A DNA stretch of 64,000 nt from Taudactylus pleione. Taxonomy: Eukaryota > Chordata > Amphibia > Anura > Myobatrachidae. A program made the position numbers and the translations under genes. The DNA is taken from assembly GCA_031769625.1 (NCBI GenBank), contig JAUIMM010000888.1, forward strand, positions 558,001-622,000, given 5' to 3'. Positions 53,361 to 62,986 of the stretch are shown in pieces (the first letter of the stretch is position 1; each line of letters opens with the position of its first letter). Under the pieces are notes generated by a model. The model worked only from the letters and a program-made list of their open reading frames with translations, was not told where the DNA came from and did not search any database.

Positions 53361-54547
53361 TTACACTCTACCCTGGGATCTGAATGTCTTTACACAATGT
53401 CCTAGTGCAACATTTGATTTAGGCTAAATTTTGCAGCAATTTTATTTTGTTTTTAGTTACTGTGCTGGTATTTAATATTTTGTATATACAATCTGCCAAT
53501 TTATATCTAGAATGTTTCTATTACTGTTCTGTCTGACTCTAGTGAATTGAGTGCAAATCATTTCAACTGCATTTTAATGATGCTTGGTGCAAACAGTAGA
53601 TACGAACGGGCTGTGGGGCTTGGAAAAATGAGGAACGATGATGTTGGGATGCCATCTTAAATGTTTTTATCAAAATATAAACCAACACCTCATATTTATA
53701 TTGTGCTAGTAGATATTGTATATGCAGATTTGTCCTGCCAACAATTGTTCTGTGTCTGCAGCAGCTCCCCCAAATAAAGCAGATGAGGCCGAATGCAGAC
53801 ATATTGTTTTGCTATGGCGTACGGATATCATAGTTACTATGTAGAGTTGTATTTATTTATTAACATGAGTAGGAGCAGCCATGCTACTTAGTCAGCTAAA
53901 GTAAAAATGTAACAATCATTCACAATCTATAATGCAGCAGTGATCAGTCATAGAGAAAGTTTCACAAAAACTTCTAAAAACTTAACAGGTGATTGATGGT
54001 TTACTCTTTAATTAACAACGTACTTACATTTAACTACTTTAATATTTTATTTAAATTAAATATATTATTCAAATATAATAAAAAGAGGTCTGGGGACTTA
54101 TAGAAAATAACTATAGTAAACCAATACAAGATATACTGTATAGACTGAGAGCTAAGGGTGGAATATTACTAGGATGGAGTAAAACATAGGAAATGCAAAA
54201 TATAGTGTAACAATATAGAAGTTATTGTTATCTGGACTCGAGGAAGGACATTACTTATTGTGCTATTAATTCTTCATTTGCCGACGGATCGCCTGAGTTA
54301 TTTATATATATTCTAGAGATGCTACTGTAGCACTTTGCTAAGATTTTATTAGTCAGGCTGTCAGGATTTTACATTTTTCATGAGAATTCTTCATGCTGAG
54401 ACTCTGTGGAATTGCTGAGAGCTTTTCTGCAACCTCGCTCCCTCAATACCGCGTCTCATCTCCGCCTTAGAGCACTTGGCAAGTGATACAACAAACTTTC
54501 AATTAACTCGTTCCCTTCTGTATTAGATCTCCATGAATCTCCCACAT
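53361..54547. other. AT-rich intergenic DNA, nothing recognised
   Basis: No open frame with a known domain, no inverted ends and no tandem repeat. The longest minus-strand frame (53,563-53,802) has no recognisable motif. Confidence 0.6.
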
Positions 54548-54889
54548 TCAGGACCTCATTCAGAGTCGGTCGTTGCGGCCGCTCGGACGTACGCCACAGA
54601 TGTTCGCTAAACTGCGCATGCGTAAAATTCGCAATGCGCATGCACAAACTAGCTATTACGATCAGAAATTGCTCTCTCCTTGAACACAGCCAGGTCATTA
54701 GTTTGAGTGACAGGATGAGGCGTTTGTGGGTGGTAACAGGGGAAGGTGCTTGTGAACGGGGGAGTGGAGATCCGAACGCAGGCTTGCCTGACTATGCAAA
54801 TGGCATTTTATGGGAGTGCATAATTAACTAAGTAGTGTCATGGCACTTGTGACATGGGAGGTTTTTACACTGACTAGATCGTAGTGCTT

Positions 54890-56674
54890 AAGAGAGGGTA
54901 TGGTCAACCCTCTCCCAGTCAAGATGCAATGAGTTTGCAAAATTCTTTGCAGATAAAGTATCCTCCATCCGGGCTGGAATCCCCACAGTGCCATCAAAGG
55001 AGTGCCAAACTACCAAGCCTGCCAAGGTAAGCCACCTGTCTCCCTGGAACAGCTTTGACATAATGGATGCAAAAGACATTGCTAAAATTATCAGAATGTT
55101 GCGACCCACCACCTGTGATCTGGACCCTGCCTCAACCAAGCTTCTCATAGGGTGTATAGACATTATTGGCCCTGTAATTGCAAAAATAGTTCAATGCTCT
55201 TTGCAAACAGCCATTTTTCCAGAACCACTAAAGGAAGCAATTGTTAGACCACTTCTTAAAAAACCTAATTTAGACCCCGACTGCATGACCAACTATAGAC
55301 CAGTATCAAACCTTCCTTTTCTAGGAAAGGTCATTGAGAAAGTGGTGGCAATGCAACTGGAAACCCACCTGTCTACCCATGATATTTATGATCCATTCCA
55401 GTCAGGATTCAGGAGAAGACATAGCACTGAAACAGCCCTGGTATATGTGCTTAATGATCTTCTGATGGCAAGAGACAGAGGTGATTGTTCAATCTTAATC
55501 CTTCTGGATCTCTCAGCAGCATTTGATACTGTGGACGATGGGATTCTAATTGAGCGCCTGAAAAATTTCTGTGGACTGGATGGCACAGTCCTTAGCTGGT
55601 TCAAATAATTTCTCACTGGCAGGTCACAGAGAGTTTCTTCTGGAGTAAACTCTTCATCACCAGTGTCACTTCCATGCAGTGTCCCACAGGGTTCTATACT
55701 ATCTCCCATGCTTTTTGCAGTATACATGCTGCCACTTGGTGAAATAATCAGACGTCATGGCCTGGTTTACCACTGCTATGCAGATGATACACAACTGTAC
55801 CTGTCCTTTGCTCCAGGTATAAATGACCCAATAACAACCCTAAATGGCTGAGCTTCAGGAGTGGATGAGTGCCAGTTGGCTGCGACTGAACCCTGATAAA
55901 ACAGAGGTTCTTATGATAGGTCACAGTACAGGGCTACAGCATAGCCAACCAACAGGACTTACGCTTGGGGGTTCTGAATTACAAAACACTAAACATGTGC
56001 GGAATCTTGGTGTTGTCCTGGATAGTGGCTTGACACTTAAACATCAGGTATCAGCCACAATCAAATCCTCATTCTTTCATCTGAGGAACATAGCCAGAAT
56101 CAAGCACTTAATTCCCTCAGAAGATCTGCCTAAAGTCATACATGCATTTATATCATCACGCCTAGACTACTGCAACGCCCTCTACCTCGGTCTCCCAGCA
56201 AAAGAATTACACCGCTTGCAGATGGTACAAAACGCAGCTGCCAGGCTATTAACCAACCAGCCCCGTTCCAGCCACATAACACCCATTCTCTACTCCCTTC
56301 ACTGGCTGCCTGTCAGATGGCGAATTGCTTTCAAGATTGGATTAATAACTTACAAAGCCCTTCATGACCATGGCCCAGGGTACCTGAAGCAGCTTGATGA
56401 AGGACTATTAACAGTACCTAGAATTTCACGGAATTCGTCTGGGGGTCGAGCTTTAAGTTTTGTGGCTCCAACCTTATGGAACTCACTTCCCCGCACAGTT
56501 CGAGAGGCCTACACTCTAGAATCCTTCAAAAATAGACTCAAGACTCACCTATTCACCCAAGCATTTCACTAATGTCCCTTGTTTAAGCTTGTTTTGTATT
56601 TTGTACTGTAAATGTAAAGCACTTTGAGTCCTTTAGGAGAAAAGCGCTATATAAATAAAATTATTATTATTATT
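54890..56674 (+). mobile_element. 5'-truncated L2-type LINE
   Basis: A non-LTR retrotransposon copy containing most of the reverse transcriptase, the C-terminal region and a 3' end with AAAGCGCTATATAAATAAAA followed by (TTA)n. It lacks the 5' part with the endonuclease, as is usual after incomplete target-primed reverse transcription. It lies inside the MITE at 54,551-56,914 and is therefore younger than it. The exact 5' junction is uncertain by tens of bases. Confidence 0.85.
54900..56572 (+). pseudogene. LINE reverse transcriptase (L2-type), disrupted
   Basis: The reading frame starts within the protein (NEFAKFFADKVSSIR near 54,928) and runs through the reverse transcriptase motifs: NYRPVSNLPF, QSGFRRRHSTETAL, LLDLSAAFDTVDD, VPQGSILSPMLF and the catalytic YADD at 55,777-55,788. 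It ends with the conserved C-terminal LKTHLF and a TAA at 56,572. Two lesions are visible: a TAA at 55,606-55,608 in an otherwise continuous frame, and a one-base frame change at about 55,845-55,850 next to a TGA. The motif set and 3' tail fit the L2 clade; CR1 or Rex-like clades are the alternatives. Confidence 0.88.
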
Positions 56675-56917
56675 AAGCTCTACGAGCAGCTCCGATGGTT
56701 CCCGATGGTCTCGATTAATCCTTATATGCCCGGAAATGACGTGTAATGCGAACGAGAAGGGGGCGTATTTTTAGTCTTATGGCCGCATCCTCCCCTCGCT
56801 TGTCCAGCTAACGATCCCATCTTAACTACGCAACTTGCGAGCGCTTCATTTGCATATCCGGCCCCTTTTACCTTACGACCGTGCGGCCGCATCAACCGAC
56901 TCTGAATGAGGTCCTCA

Positions 56918-57584
56918 TTCCCCTGAACTATCTGTACAATCTAACCCATATTAGCTGCTGACGCAGGAGGCGTTCTGTGTAGGACGCATTGAGCGGCATC
57001 TTGTCCCGTGGTTTTTTTTTTCTTTGCTGAAAATTTTTAGTAAGTACAAAATATTTACCCGATTCTGCATTTGGCTGCAAAATGTTAAATTTTTCACCCA
57101 TAGAATTTAACTCCCTGTCGTACTTAACCATACAATACAGTAGAATGAATTGACTTGAAACATGGAACTTGAAAATATCATCGCCAGAACTTCATACTTT
57201 CGTGAAAATTGCCTGTTACTCGATTTGCACAGTTTTGCTGACTTGCTTTTAACCACTGCATGTACCATTTACTTTAGTAAGCCATCAAGCTATAAACCTA
57301 CTCTATTATTGAATGGGAAAAGTTTTTTCAGCACACATAAGCTACTGTACTACAATGCTGCATGCAGCATTTTACCTAATTAGAGCTACAAAGCACATGG
57401 CATGTGTGACAGTGAAACAACATTAATAAATTACATTCTTATTTCATGTAAAACTTGTCAAACTACACATGTGGCCATATTTTCAGTTGGATACGAGTGG
57501 CTCTTCTAGAGGCATCATTATTCAACTTTACAGTCCTGAATGTAATCGGTTTCGGACTCGGGTGTTGATGCTATGTATGTAGGT
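56918..57584. other. AT-rich intergenic DNA, nothing recognised
   Basis: A T-run lies near 57,010. Small frames at 56,928-57,131 (minus) and 57,162-57,383 (plus) show no known motif. Confidence 0.55.
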
Positions 57585-57870
57585 AGTTAATCACACACCA
57601 GCAGATGACTCAAACTTTCAACAGCCAGTTACTTAACCAGTGATGTTGGTTTATTGGGAGATAGTAGGTACAGCTGTACTCACTGTTACATGTACACTAG
57701 TAATGGAGCGAAGCATGAGCAGAACAGTGTCCTATATGTACAGCTCACCAGCAGGTGAGTGTACCTGTAAATGGGTAGTGGTGCAGAGATGCTGGAACAG
57801 CTTCTATATGCAGGTATTAATAGGAGCTACATTACGTAGGAGGATTCTGTCTCCCACCTTGTTACTCTAC
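57585..57870 (+). repeat. Unnamed dispersed repeat, copy 1
   Basis: It shares an ordered series of motifs with 60,433-60,700: GTTAAT..ACACACCAGC, TTAACCAG, TGGTTTATTG, GTACTCACTGTTAC, GGAGCG, TCACCAGC and TAATAGGA. The copies are old and diverged. It could be part of an LTR. Confidence 0.65.
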
Positions 57871-58798
57871 ACTGTAACAGGTTTATATGGTTTATATGAA
57901 AAAACACTCCTTACTAAGCGCTACCAAAAATTAGAATGCAATGCTACGTATAACTATTAAACTTTGAATGTTTCCACTGGGAATGAGCGATCATGATACA
58001 GAAGACATTATGTAACAGTCATGCATTGCCTAAAAAAAAATTTCCCCTGTCCACATTTTTTAAAACAAACTAAATTTTTTAGATTTCTATCTACTGCAGA
58101 TTCATGACTTTTAAGAAGAGGTAAAATGTTGCCTACAGTATGTAACTGATCCCTACAGTCTTCCAGCCTCAGGCAGCACATGGCAGAACTTTTCCTTTGT
58201 TACACTATATTTCAGCACAAAGCGATTTGCCTCTAGATTTTCGGTAATAACCTGTTTTTTAAAATGTAGACAAAGGAGCATCCTGTTATTTTTGCTAAAG
58301 AGATCATCACTGTACGTATATATGTCAGCTACTGCCTTATGGGGAAAGTGACGGACTATGAGAAAGTGGTTCCAACCTAGCACATAGAGCTGTAATCCCT
58401 GTGTGACCTCCCGTCACTCTCTTGGTAACTTGTTTTGATATAATTGACTGACAGTGGTCAATTAATAATGTCAACCATGTGCCCAAAGTCATTAAGCGTG
58501 GTCAATGTTTGTCAGCAGTATTTCCCAGTTGCCTAGAAATTAAATTTTTTAATTGCTTCCTTACGGCAATTTTTTGTCCAAAATGTGTCAAATCTATTCA
58601 TTCATCTCTTATATATTAACTACAGTTTGAAAATATTCTCACGGTGTTGAGACTTTGTCCCATCCGTGGAGACAATGCCCATATTTGTCATGTACTTTAT
58701 CCTATTTTTATCCACTCAAACCTTTATTGGTTTATGGCCACAGAACTGAAAGATCAGTACTGAGTATCTAACTAGTGTTATACTGATACATGTAGGTC
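57871..58798. other. Intergenic DNA with one weak exon-like stretch
   Basis: No certain gene. On the minus strand, a stretch after AAAAAACAG at about 58,252 stays open for 32 codons to a TAG near 58,157 (VITENLEANRFVLKY...). It lies in a 76-codon frame, 58,383-58,153. I know no matching protein and do not call it a gene. Confidence 0.3.
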
Positions 58799-58801
58799 TT
58801 A

Positions 58802-59096
58802 AGCTGGCCACACATCTAAAGATTATCTAACTTATTGATTGGTTGGAATGAAAATCTGGGAAGGTATGAAAGCAAATGACAATCAGCAATTTGCTCCCAA
58901 ACGCCGGAAAATTGACAAAAACTGTTTGAACAAATTGTTTAGAGCAAACTTTTCTGAAAGACAATTTTCATCTGTTTTCTGGCATTTAGGAGCAAATTGC
59001 TGATCATCATTTACTCCCATACGTTACCAGATTTTCATTCCAACCAATCAATTAGTTGGCTGGTTGTATGTAAGTTGATCTAGTGTGTGGCCAGCT
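58802..59096. mobile_element. Fold-back MITE, 295 bp
   Basis: The ends AGCTGGCCACACA and TGTGTGGCCAGCT are inverted, flanked by TTA on both sides (58,799-58,801 and 59,097-59,099). The halves pair over much of their length: GATTGGTTGGAATGAAAATC near 58,836 against GATTTTCATTCCAACCAATC near 59,029, and GAGCAAATTGC-type arms near the middle. It has no coding capacity. The 3-bp TTA duplication fits PIF/Harbinger. Confidence 0.87.
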
Positions 59097-59117
59097 TTAG
59101 GTCGAACTTGCTTATCT

Positions 59118-59305
59118 TGCTTTATGATGTAGACCAGTTCTTCTCAAACTCGGCCCTCAAGACAAGCTAACCATCCGGGTTTTAGGATATTCAGGTGACT
59201 TAATTAGTATCTCAATCATTTTGATTTGTACAATCTGTGGTCAAGCATGGATATCCTTACACCATGGACTGTTAGAGTGTCTTGAAGACTTGCCCTATCT
59301 GCAAA
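59118..59305 (+). repeat. Dispersed repeat (CTCAAACTCGGCCCTCAAG type)
   Basis: It contains CTCAAACTCGGCCCTCAAGA, GGTGACTTAATTAGTA, CATGGATATCCTTA and GTCTTGAAGACTTG. I recall similar high-copy repeats in amphibian and fish genomes, possibly hAT-derived. Inverted ends are not clear. Confidence 0.5.
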
Positions 59306-59825
59306 GCAGTGAGACAGAACAGAGGTTGAACCAAGAAAATACTGTGTCACCTTCCTCTATGTAAGAGGTCTCCACCCAAGTATATGAGTCATCTTGCAGG
59401 CCAGGATCAGGATTATCACCCCTAGAGGTTGATTTAGGAGGCTTCTTGAACCCCAAGTGGCTCTATTATCACAACTTTCTGACAAAAGGATAGAGTTTTT
59501 ATATTTGGAAGAACTTTAAGGTAAGTTTAATACATTTAATAAGGACTGGAAGGGATGGATAAACAGAGTAGGACAGGGTAGTGTAAGTGCATATTCCACA
59601 ACCTATATTAATATGATAATGTTGCAGTACCTACAGTAGTCACATTTTATCATCTACAGTAATCAGTGGAGTACACAATGGTATACTAAATGGCTGCAAT
59701 TATCAATAAATATCAATAGTACAGTGTGTTTAAACCATTGCACTCAGACTCATTCGCATAACTTACAACATTATGTAAAATAAAATAAAAATATAATAAT
59801 TCATAGTCTCTGGTGACCTTTTAGA
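59306..59825. other. AT-rich intergenic DNA, nothing recognised
   Basis: No domain-bearing open frame, tandem repeat or inverted ends seen. Confidence 0.5.
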
Positions 59826-59879
59826 GTACTATGTTGGAAAGGGATGTAGTTAATAGACTGGTGGACGAGATGCTGCCGA

Positions 59880-60345
59880 TATAAATCCAGACTATACATG
59901 CCCGACACGGGACTTAAGATAGGCATCGAAATACTGGCGCCTATCTTAATACCGACGCCGGAAGCCCGACCTCTGCCATCCCGATCGTCAAGAGCCGGGT
60001 AAGTATACTACTTAGCCCAGGGATGGAGGGTTAGGTTTAGGGACCTCCAGGGGGACTTGGGGTTAGGTACCCCCTGGGGAAGTTTAGGGTTAGGCTAGAG
60101 GAAGGGGGGGTTAGGGTTAGGCACCACTGGGGGGAGGTTAGGGTCAGACACCTCCCCACCCCGGGAGGGTCAGGTTTAGGGTTCGGGAAGGGGGGGTAGG
60201 GTTAGGCACCCCCGGGGAGACTTAGGGTTAGGCACCCCTGGGAGTTTTAGGGTTAGGCACCACTAAGGGAGGGTTAGGTGGGGAGAAGGGAGGGTTAGGG
60301 TACTTATCAGCTGGCGTCGGGATGTCTTCCTGTCGGGCTGCTGTA
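59880..60345. repeat. TTAGGG-rich minisatellite in a GTCGGG-type repeat
   Basis: 60,020-60,300 holds about ten irregular copies of a 25-35-bp unit with TTAGGGTTAGGCACCCCTGG. It is bounded by GC-rich arms with CCCGAC (59,900-60,000) and GTCGGG (60,310-60,335), partly complementary (GACGCCGGAAGCCCGAC against GGCGTCGGGATG). It may be one dispersed element with an internal VNTR. It is not a true telomere: TTAGGG is never repeated more than about twice in a row. Confidence 0.75.
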
Positions 60346-60432
60346 GTCAGGATTTGAACTGGCAGCTAAACAGCCATTGGTATTTAATTCCCATTCCATT
60401 GGAAATGTGTATACAGAGGGTGGTTTGGCAGA

Positions 60433-60700
60433 GTTAATGTACACACCAGCGGAATGTGTGATTGACCCAAGGATAAGTACAGTGTAGCTTAACCAGGCAG
60501 TGTGGTTTATTGAGCAAATGGTAGTAAAGCCGTACTCACTGTTACACTGGTTGAAGAGCATGAAGCTAAGCTTGGAGCGGAGCAGGGTTCAGACAGATCA
60601 CCAGCTAGTGAATGTATCTTGGGTGTGCTGGTAATTGGTATTATGGGTAATAGGACTCAGGAGCTAAGGAGGAGATGTCTGTCTTCAGCTGTGTCACAGT
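60433..60700 (+). repeat. Unnamed dispersed repeat, copy 2
   Basis: Diverged copy of 57,585-57,870, same strand. Downstream DNA to 60,959 (GTGGCCATCTTGGTAGGGG, GAGCCATATTGGAG) has no gene. Confidence 0.65.
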
Positions 60701-60962
60701 AGTATGGTCCAGTGGCCATCTTGGTAGGGGAACAAAGTGTCATCATCGGAGGAGCCATATTGGAGACTGCTCAGTAGCGCTCTCCTATTCTAACAGGTAA
60801 CCAGAGTTAACTGAGTGTGGTAGCAGTGTTGTGGCCCACAGATTATGCTGCAGAAATGTAGCGGTGTGAATCCTAGGTGACAATCATATGTTACAGAAAA
60901 ATAGTGCTTTAATGTCTCTCTTTGCAGCTTTAATACAGCAAAATGGTGCCTCAGCACACTTA

Positions 60963-61373
60963 GGGCCTGATTCAGACCCAGTCGCGAGCGCTGACCATTC
61001 GCAACCAGGTTGATGTTTGCCTACTGGGCATGCGCACGACGGAGCCGGCTCCGTCGTGCACATGCACGAGACCCGGCTGGCGACTGCTGCTCCGTCGCTC
61101 CGGGTCTCGCATCAAAGGGGGCGTGCTGTCGATGGTGATTGACAGTTCGCCCCGTTTGGTAGGCGTGGTGGGGGGTGGCTTCACAAATGGAGGCATTCCC
61201 ATGTAAACGCCTGCCGTTTGTGGGCGGCCCCACTGACATCACCAATGATGTCAGTGGGAGTGCTTCCAGCTATATTAAAGCCAGAAGCTCTCTGGAGCTT
61301 GTGGCCATGAGACCCTACCACAAGGGTCTCATCGCAAGCCCGATGGTCGCGATGGTAGCTCTGAATCAGGCCC
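60963..61373. mobile_element. Harbinger-like MITE, 411 bp
   Basis: Ends GGGCCTGATTCAGA and TCTGAATCAGGCCC are inverted, with TTA on both sides (60,960-60,962 and 61,374-61,376). The left GTCGCGAGCG and right CGCGATGGTAGC regions also partly pair. It has no transposase. The plus-strand frame from 61,175 into it is a chance frame. Confidence 0.87.
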
Positions 61374-61376
61374 TTA

Positions 61377-61612
61377 GTTGCTGTCAGCAGTATTTAAAAT
61401 GTAGTGGTGCCTCAATGCTCAAAAGTTTCTCTCAGCAGTTTGTAATATTTTTGCTAGCACTCAATACCAAAAACAAAATGGTAGAGTCTACTGCGTATTC
61501 ACAGGTCTCTGGTAACATGGCACCACCACACCATTTTCCAGTGATTTGTTGTTATGGAAAAGTGTCTGACCAGATAAGGCAGGAAAACTTGGTTTGTAGA
61601 GTAGCCTGTGAG
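61377..61612. other. Intergenic DNA, nothing recognised
   Basis: The only notable point is that TGGTGCCTCA occurs on both sides of the MITE (about 60,944 and 61,404). Possibly part of the gypsy LTR that begins to the right. Confidence 0.4.
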
Positions 61613-61967
61613 GAGGGCAGGATTTCTTGGCTAGATGAGTTGCCTGCCAGGAAGGCTGGATTTCTTGGCTAGATGAGTTGCCTGCCGGGAGGGCAGGATT
61701 TTGTGGCTAGATGAGTTGCCTGCCAGGAGGGCAGGATTTCTTGGCTAGATGAGTTGCCTGCCAGGAGGGCAGGATTTCTTGGCTAGATGAGTTGCCTGCT
61801 GAGAGGGCAGGATTTCTTGGCTAGATGAGTTGCCTGCTGAGAGGGCAGGATTTCTTGGCTAGATGAGTTGCCTGCCAGGAGGGCAGGATTTCTTGGCTAG
61901 ATGAGTTGCCTGCCAGGAGGGCAGGATTTCTTGGCTAGATGAGTTGCCTGCCAGGAGGGCAGGATAA
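61613..61967. repeat. 38-bp minisatellite, about 9 units
   Basis: Unit: GGCAGGATTTCTTGGCTAGA then TGAGTTGCCTGCCAGGAG. Unit starts are 38 bp apart (GATTTC at 61,621, 61,659 and 61,697). Only a few substitutions separate units (CCGGG, CTGAG, TTGTGG). Confidence 0.95.
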
Positions 61968-62559
61968 CACAGGCTGAAAATAGTTCAGGTGTAAATGTAC
62001 AGTGTGATTAAACAAAGTAGGGCTGAGAAAACTGTAGCTGCTGATTATACAGAGGAAGCATGGACCCAAAGGCTTGGGCCTGCATACACTGAGCACAGCA
62101 TGTGGATGGTGAATAGTTCAGGTGTAAATGTACAGTTTGTTTACACACAGTAGGGTTGAGAAAGCACCGAGCACAGCATGTGGATGGTGAAAACAGACAG
62201 CAAGCTAACAGCAATCTGAGCAGAGTGGAACAACAGTCTTGAATAATTGAGCTACCTGCTGAAGCCTGGAAGGCAGCATGGAGGGAGACGGAGAGTGTTA
62301 AATAGAAGCTGCGGCTGAAGTGTAGACAATCATGGAGGATAGCTGGAACAACCAGACCGAGCTGTAGGAGGAAACTCTATAACTGGCGAGGGGGAATGAA
62401 TCTGGAAGCTACAAATAGGAGGAGCTGCCAATCAGCAGCATATGGAGTATGAGTCACTCTCTGCAGCATCCCTGGTGCTTGGTAATTAGCGGAACCGGAT
62501 TCTGAGTCAGTGTAGGTCCCGAGCCGGTGGGAAACAAGCCACTGCCATGGCTTATGACA
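61968..62559 (-). repeat. Partial 3' LTR of the chromodomain gypsy element
   Basis: On the minus strand the LTR starts TGTCATAAGCC at 62,559, straight after a G-rich polypurine tract. It contains a CTATTTAAC TATA-like box near 62,300. Inside is a direct repeat (TTCAGGTGTAAATGTACAG at 61,984 and 62,117; GAGCACAGCATGTGGATGGTGA at 62,091 and 62,169). Its far end was not identified and could lie further left, taking in the 38-bp minisatellite. Confidence 0.6.
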
Positions 62560-62986
62560 GTACCCCCCCCCCTTGAGGCGGGGTTGAAGAACCCCCAGAG
62601 CCTGATTTAAAGGGAAATTCCTGAAAAAACATCCTCTTCAATCTGGGAGCATGTAATGCATCTTCTGGAATCCAGGAACGTTCTTCCGGACCATAGCCCT
62701 TCCAATGGACCAGAAACTGCACACGACCTCTAGATACTCTAGAATCCAGCACTTTCTCAACCACAAACTCCTGTTGACCGTGGACCATCACCGGAGCAGG
62801 TCTGAAAGAACTCCAGTTCCCAAATCTATCAGACTTATGGACTGGCTTTAATAAAGAGGCATGAAAAGTATTGTTAATCTTTAACAAATTTGGTAGTTGG
62901 AGTTTGAAAGCAACTGGGTTAACTTGAGAAATTATGTAATCCTTATGGTGGGGTACGAGGAGTCTTGTTATGAGCACAAACCTCAC
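62552..62986 (-). pseudogene. Integrase C-terminus and chromodomain of a gypsy element
   Basis: This minus-strand frame holds the integrase C-terminal module (NPVAFKLQLP, NNTFHASLLKPV) and a chromodomain (FVVEKVLDSR then FLVHWKGYGPEERSWIPE), which in chromoviruses targets integration to modified histones. The stop codon overlaps the first bases of the LTR. The integrase catalytic core that should precede it is missing: the zinc finger part at about 62,955-63,000 runs straight into this module. The first 15 or so codons of this open frame are out of register with the family. Confidence 0.85.
62560..62577 (-). promoter_or_regulatory. Polypurine tract of the chromodomain gypsy element
   Basis: On the minus strand an AAGGGGGGGGGGTAC run immediately precedes the LTR start TGTCATAAG. 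Confidence 0.8.

Larger units (their letters stand above)
54551..56914. mobile_element. Harbinger-like MITE split by a LINE
   Basis: The left end GGACCTCATTCAGAGTCGGT and its reverse complement at the right end (ending at 56,914) match over about 30 of 34 bases, both followed by GCGGCCGC. A 3-bp TCA flanks both sides (54,548-54,550 and 56,915-56,917). Without the inserted LINE the element would be about 580 bp. It has no transposase. The 3-bp duplication suggests PIF/Harbinger, although TWA is more usual. Confidence 0.75.

Noticed and set aside
58153..58383. Possible minus-strand coding exon
   Set aside because: There is an open stretch with an acceptor-like AAAAAACAG, but no pyrimidine tract worth the name and no protein I recognise.
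60020..60300. True telomere or interstitial telomeric array
   Set aside because: TTAGGG is never repeated perfectly more than about twice and is embedded in a longer unrelated unit.
61175..61672. 165-codon plus-strand frame
   Set aside because: It crosses a MITE end and a minisatellite and has no domain.
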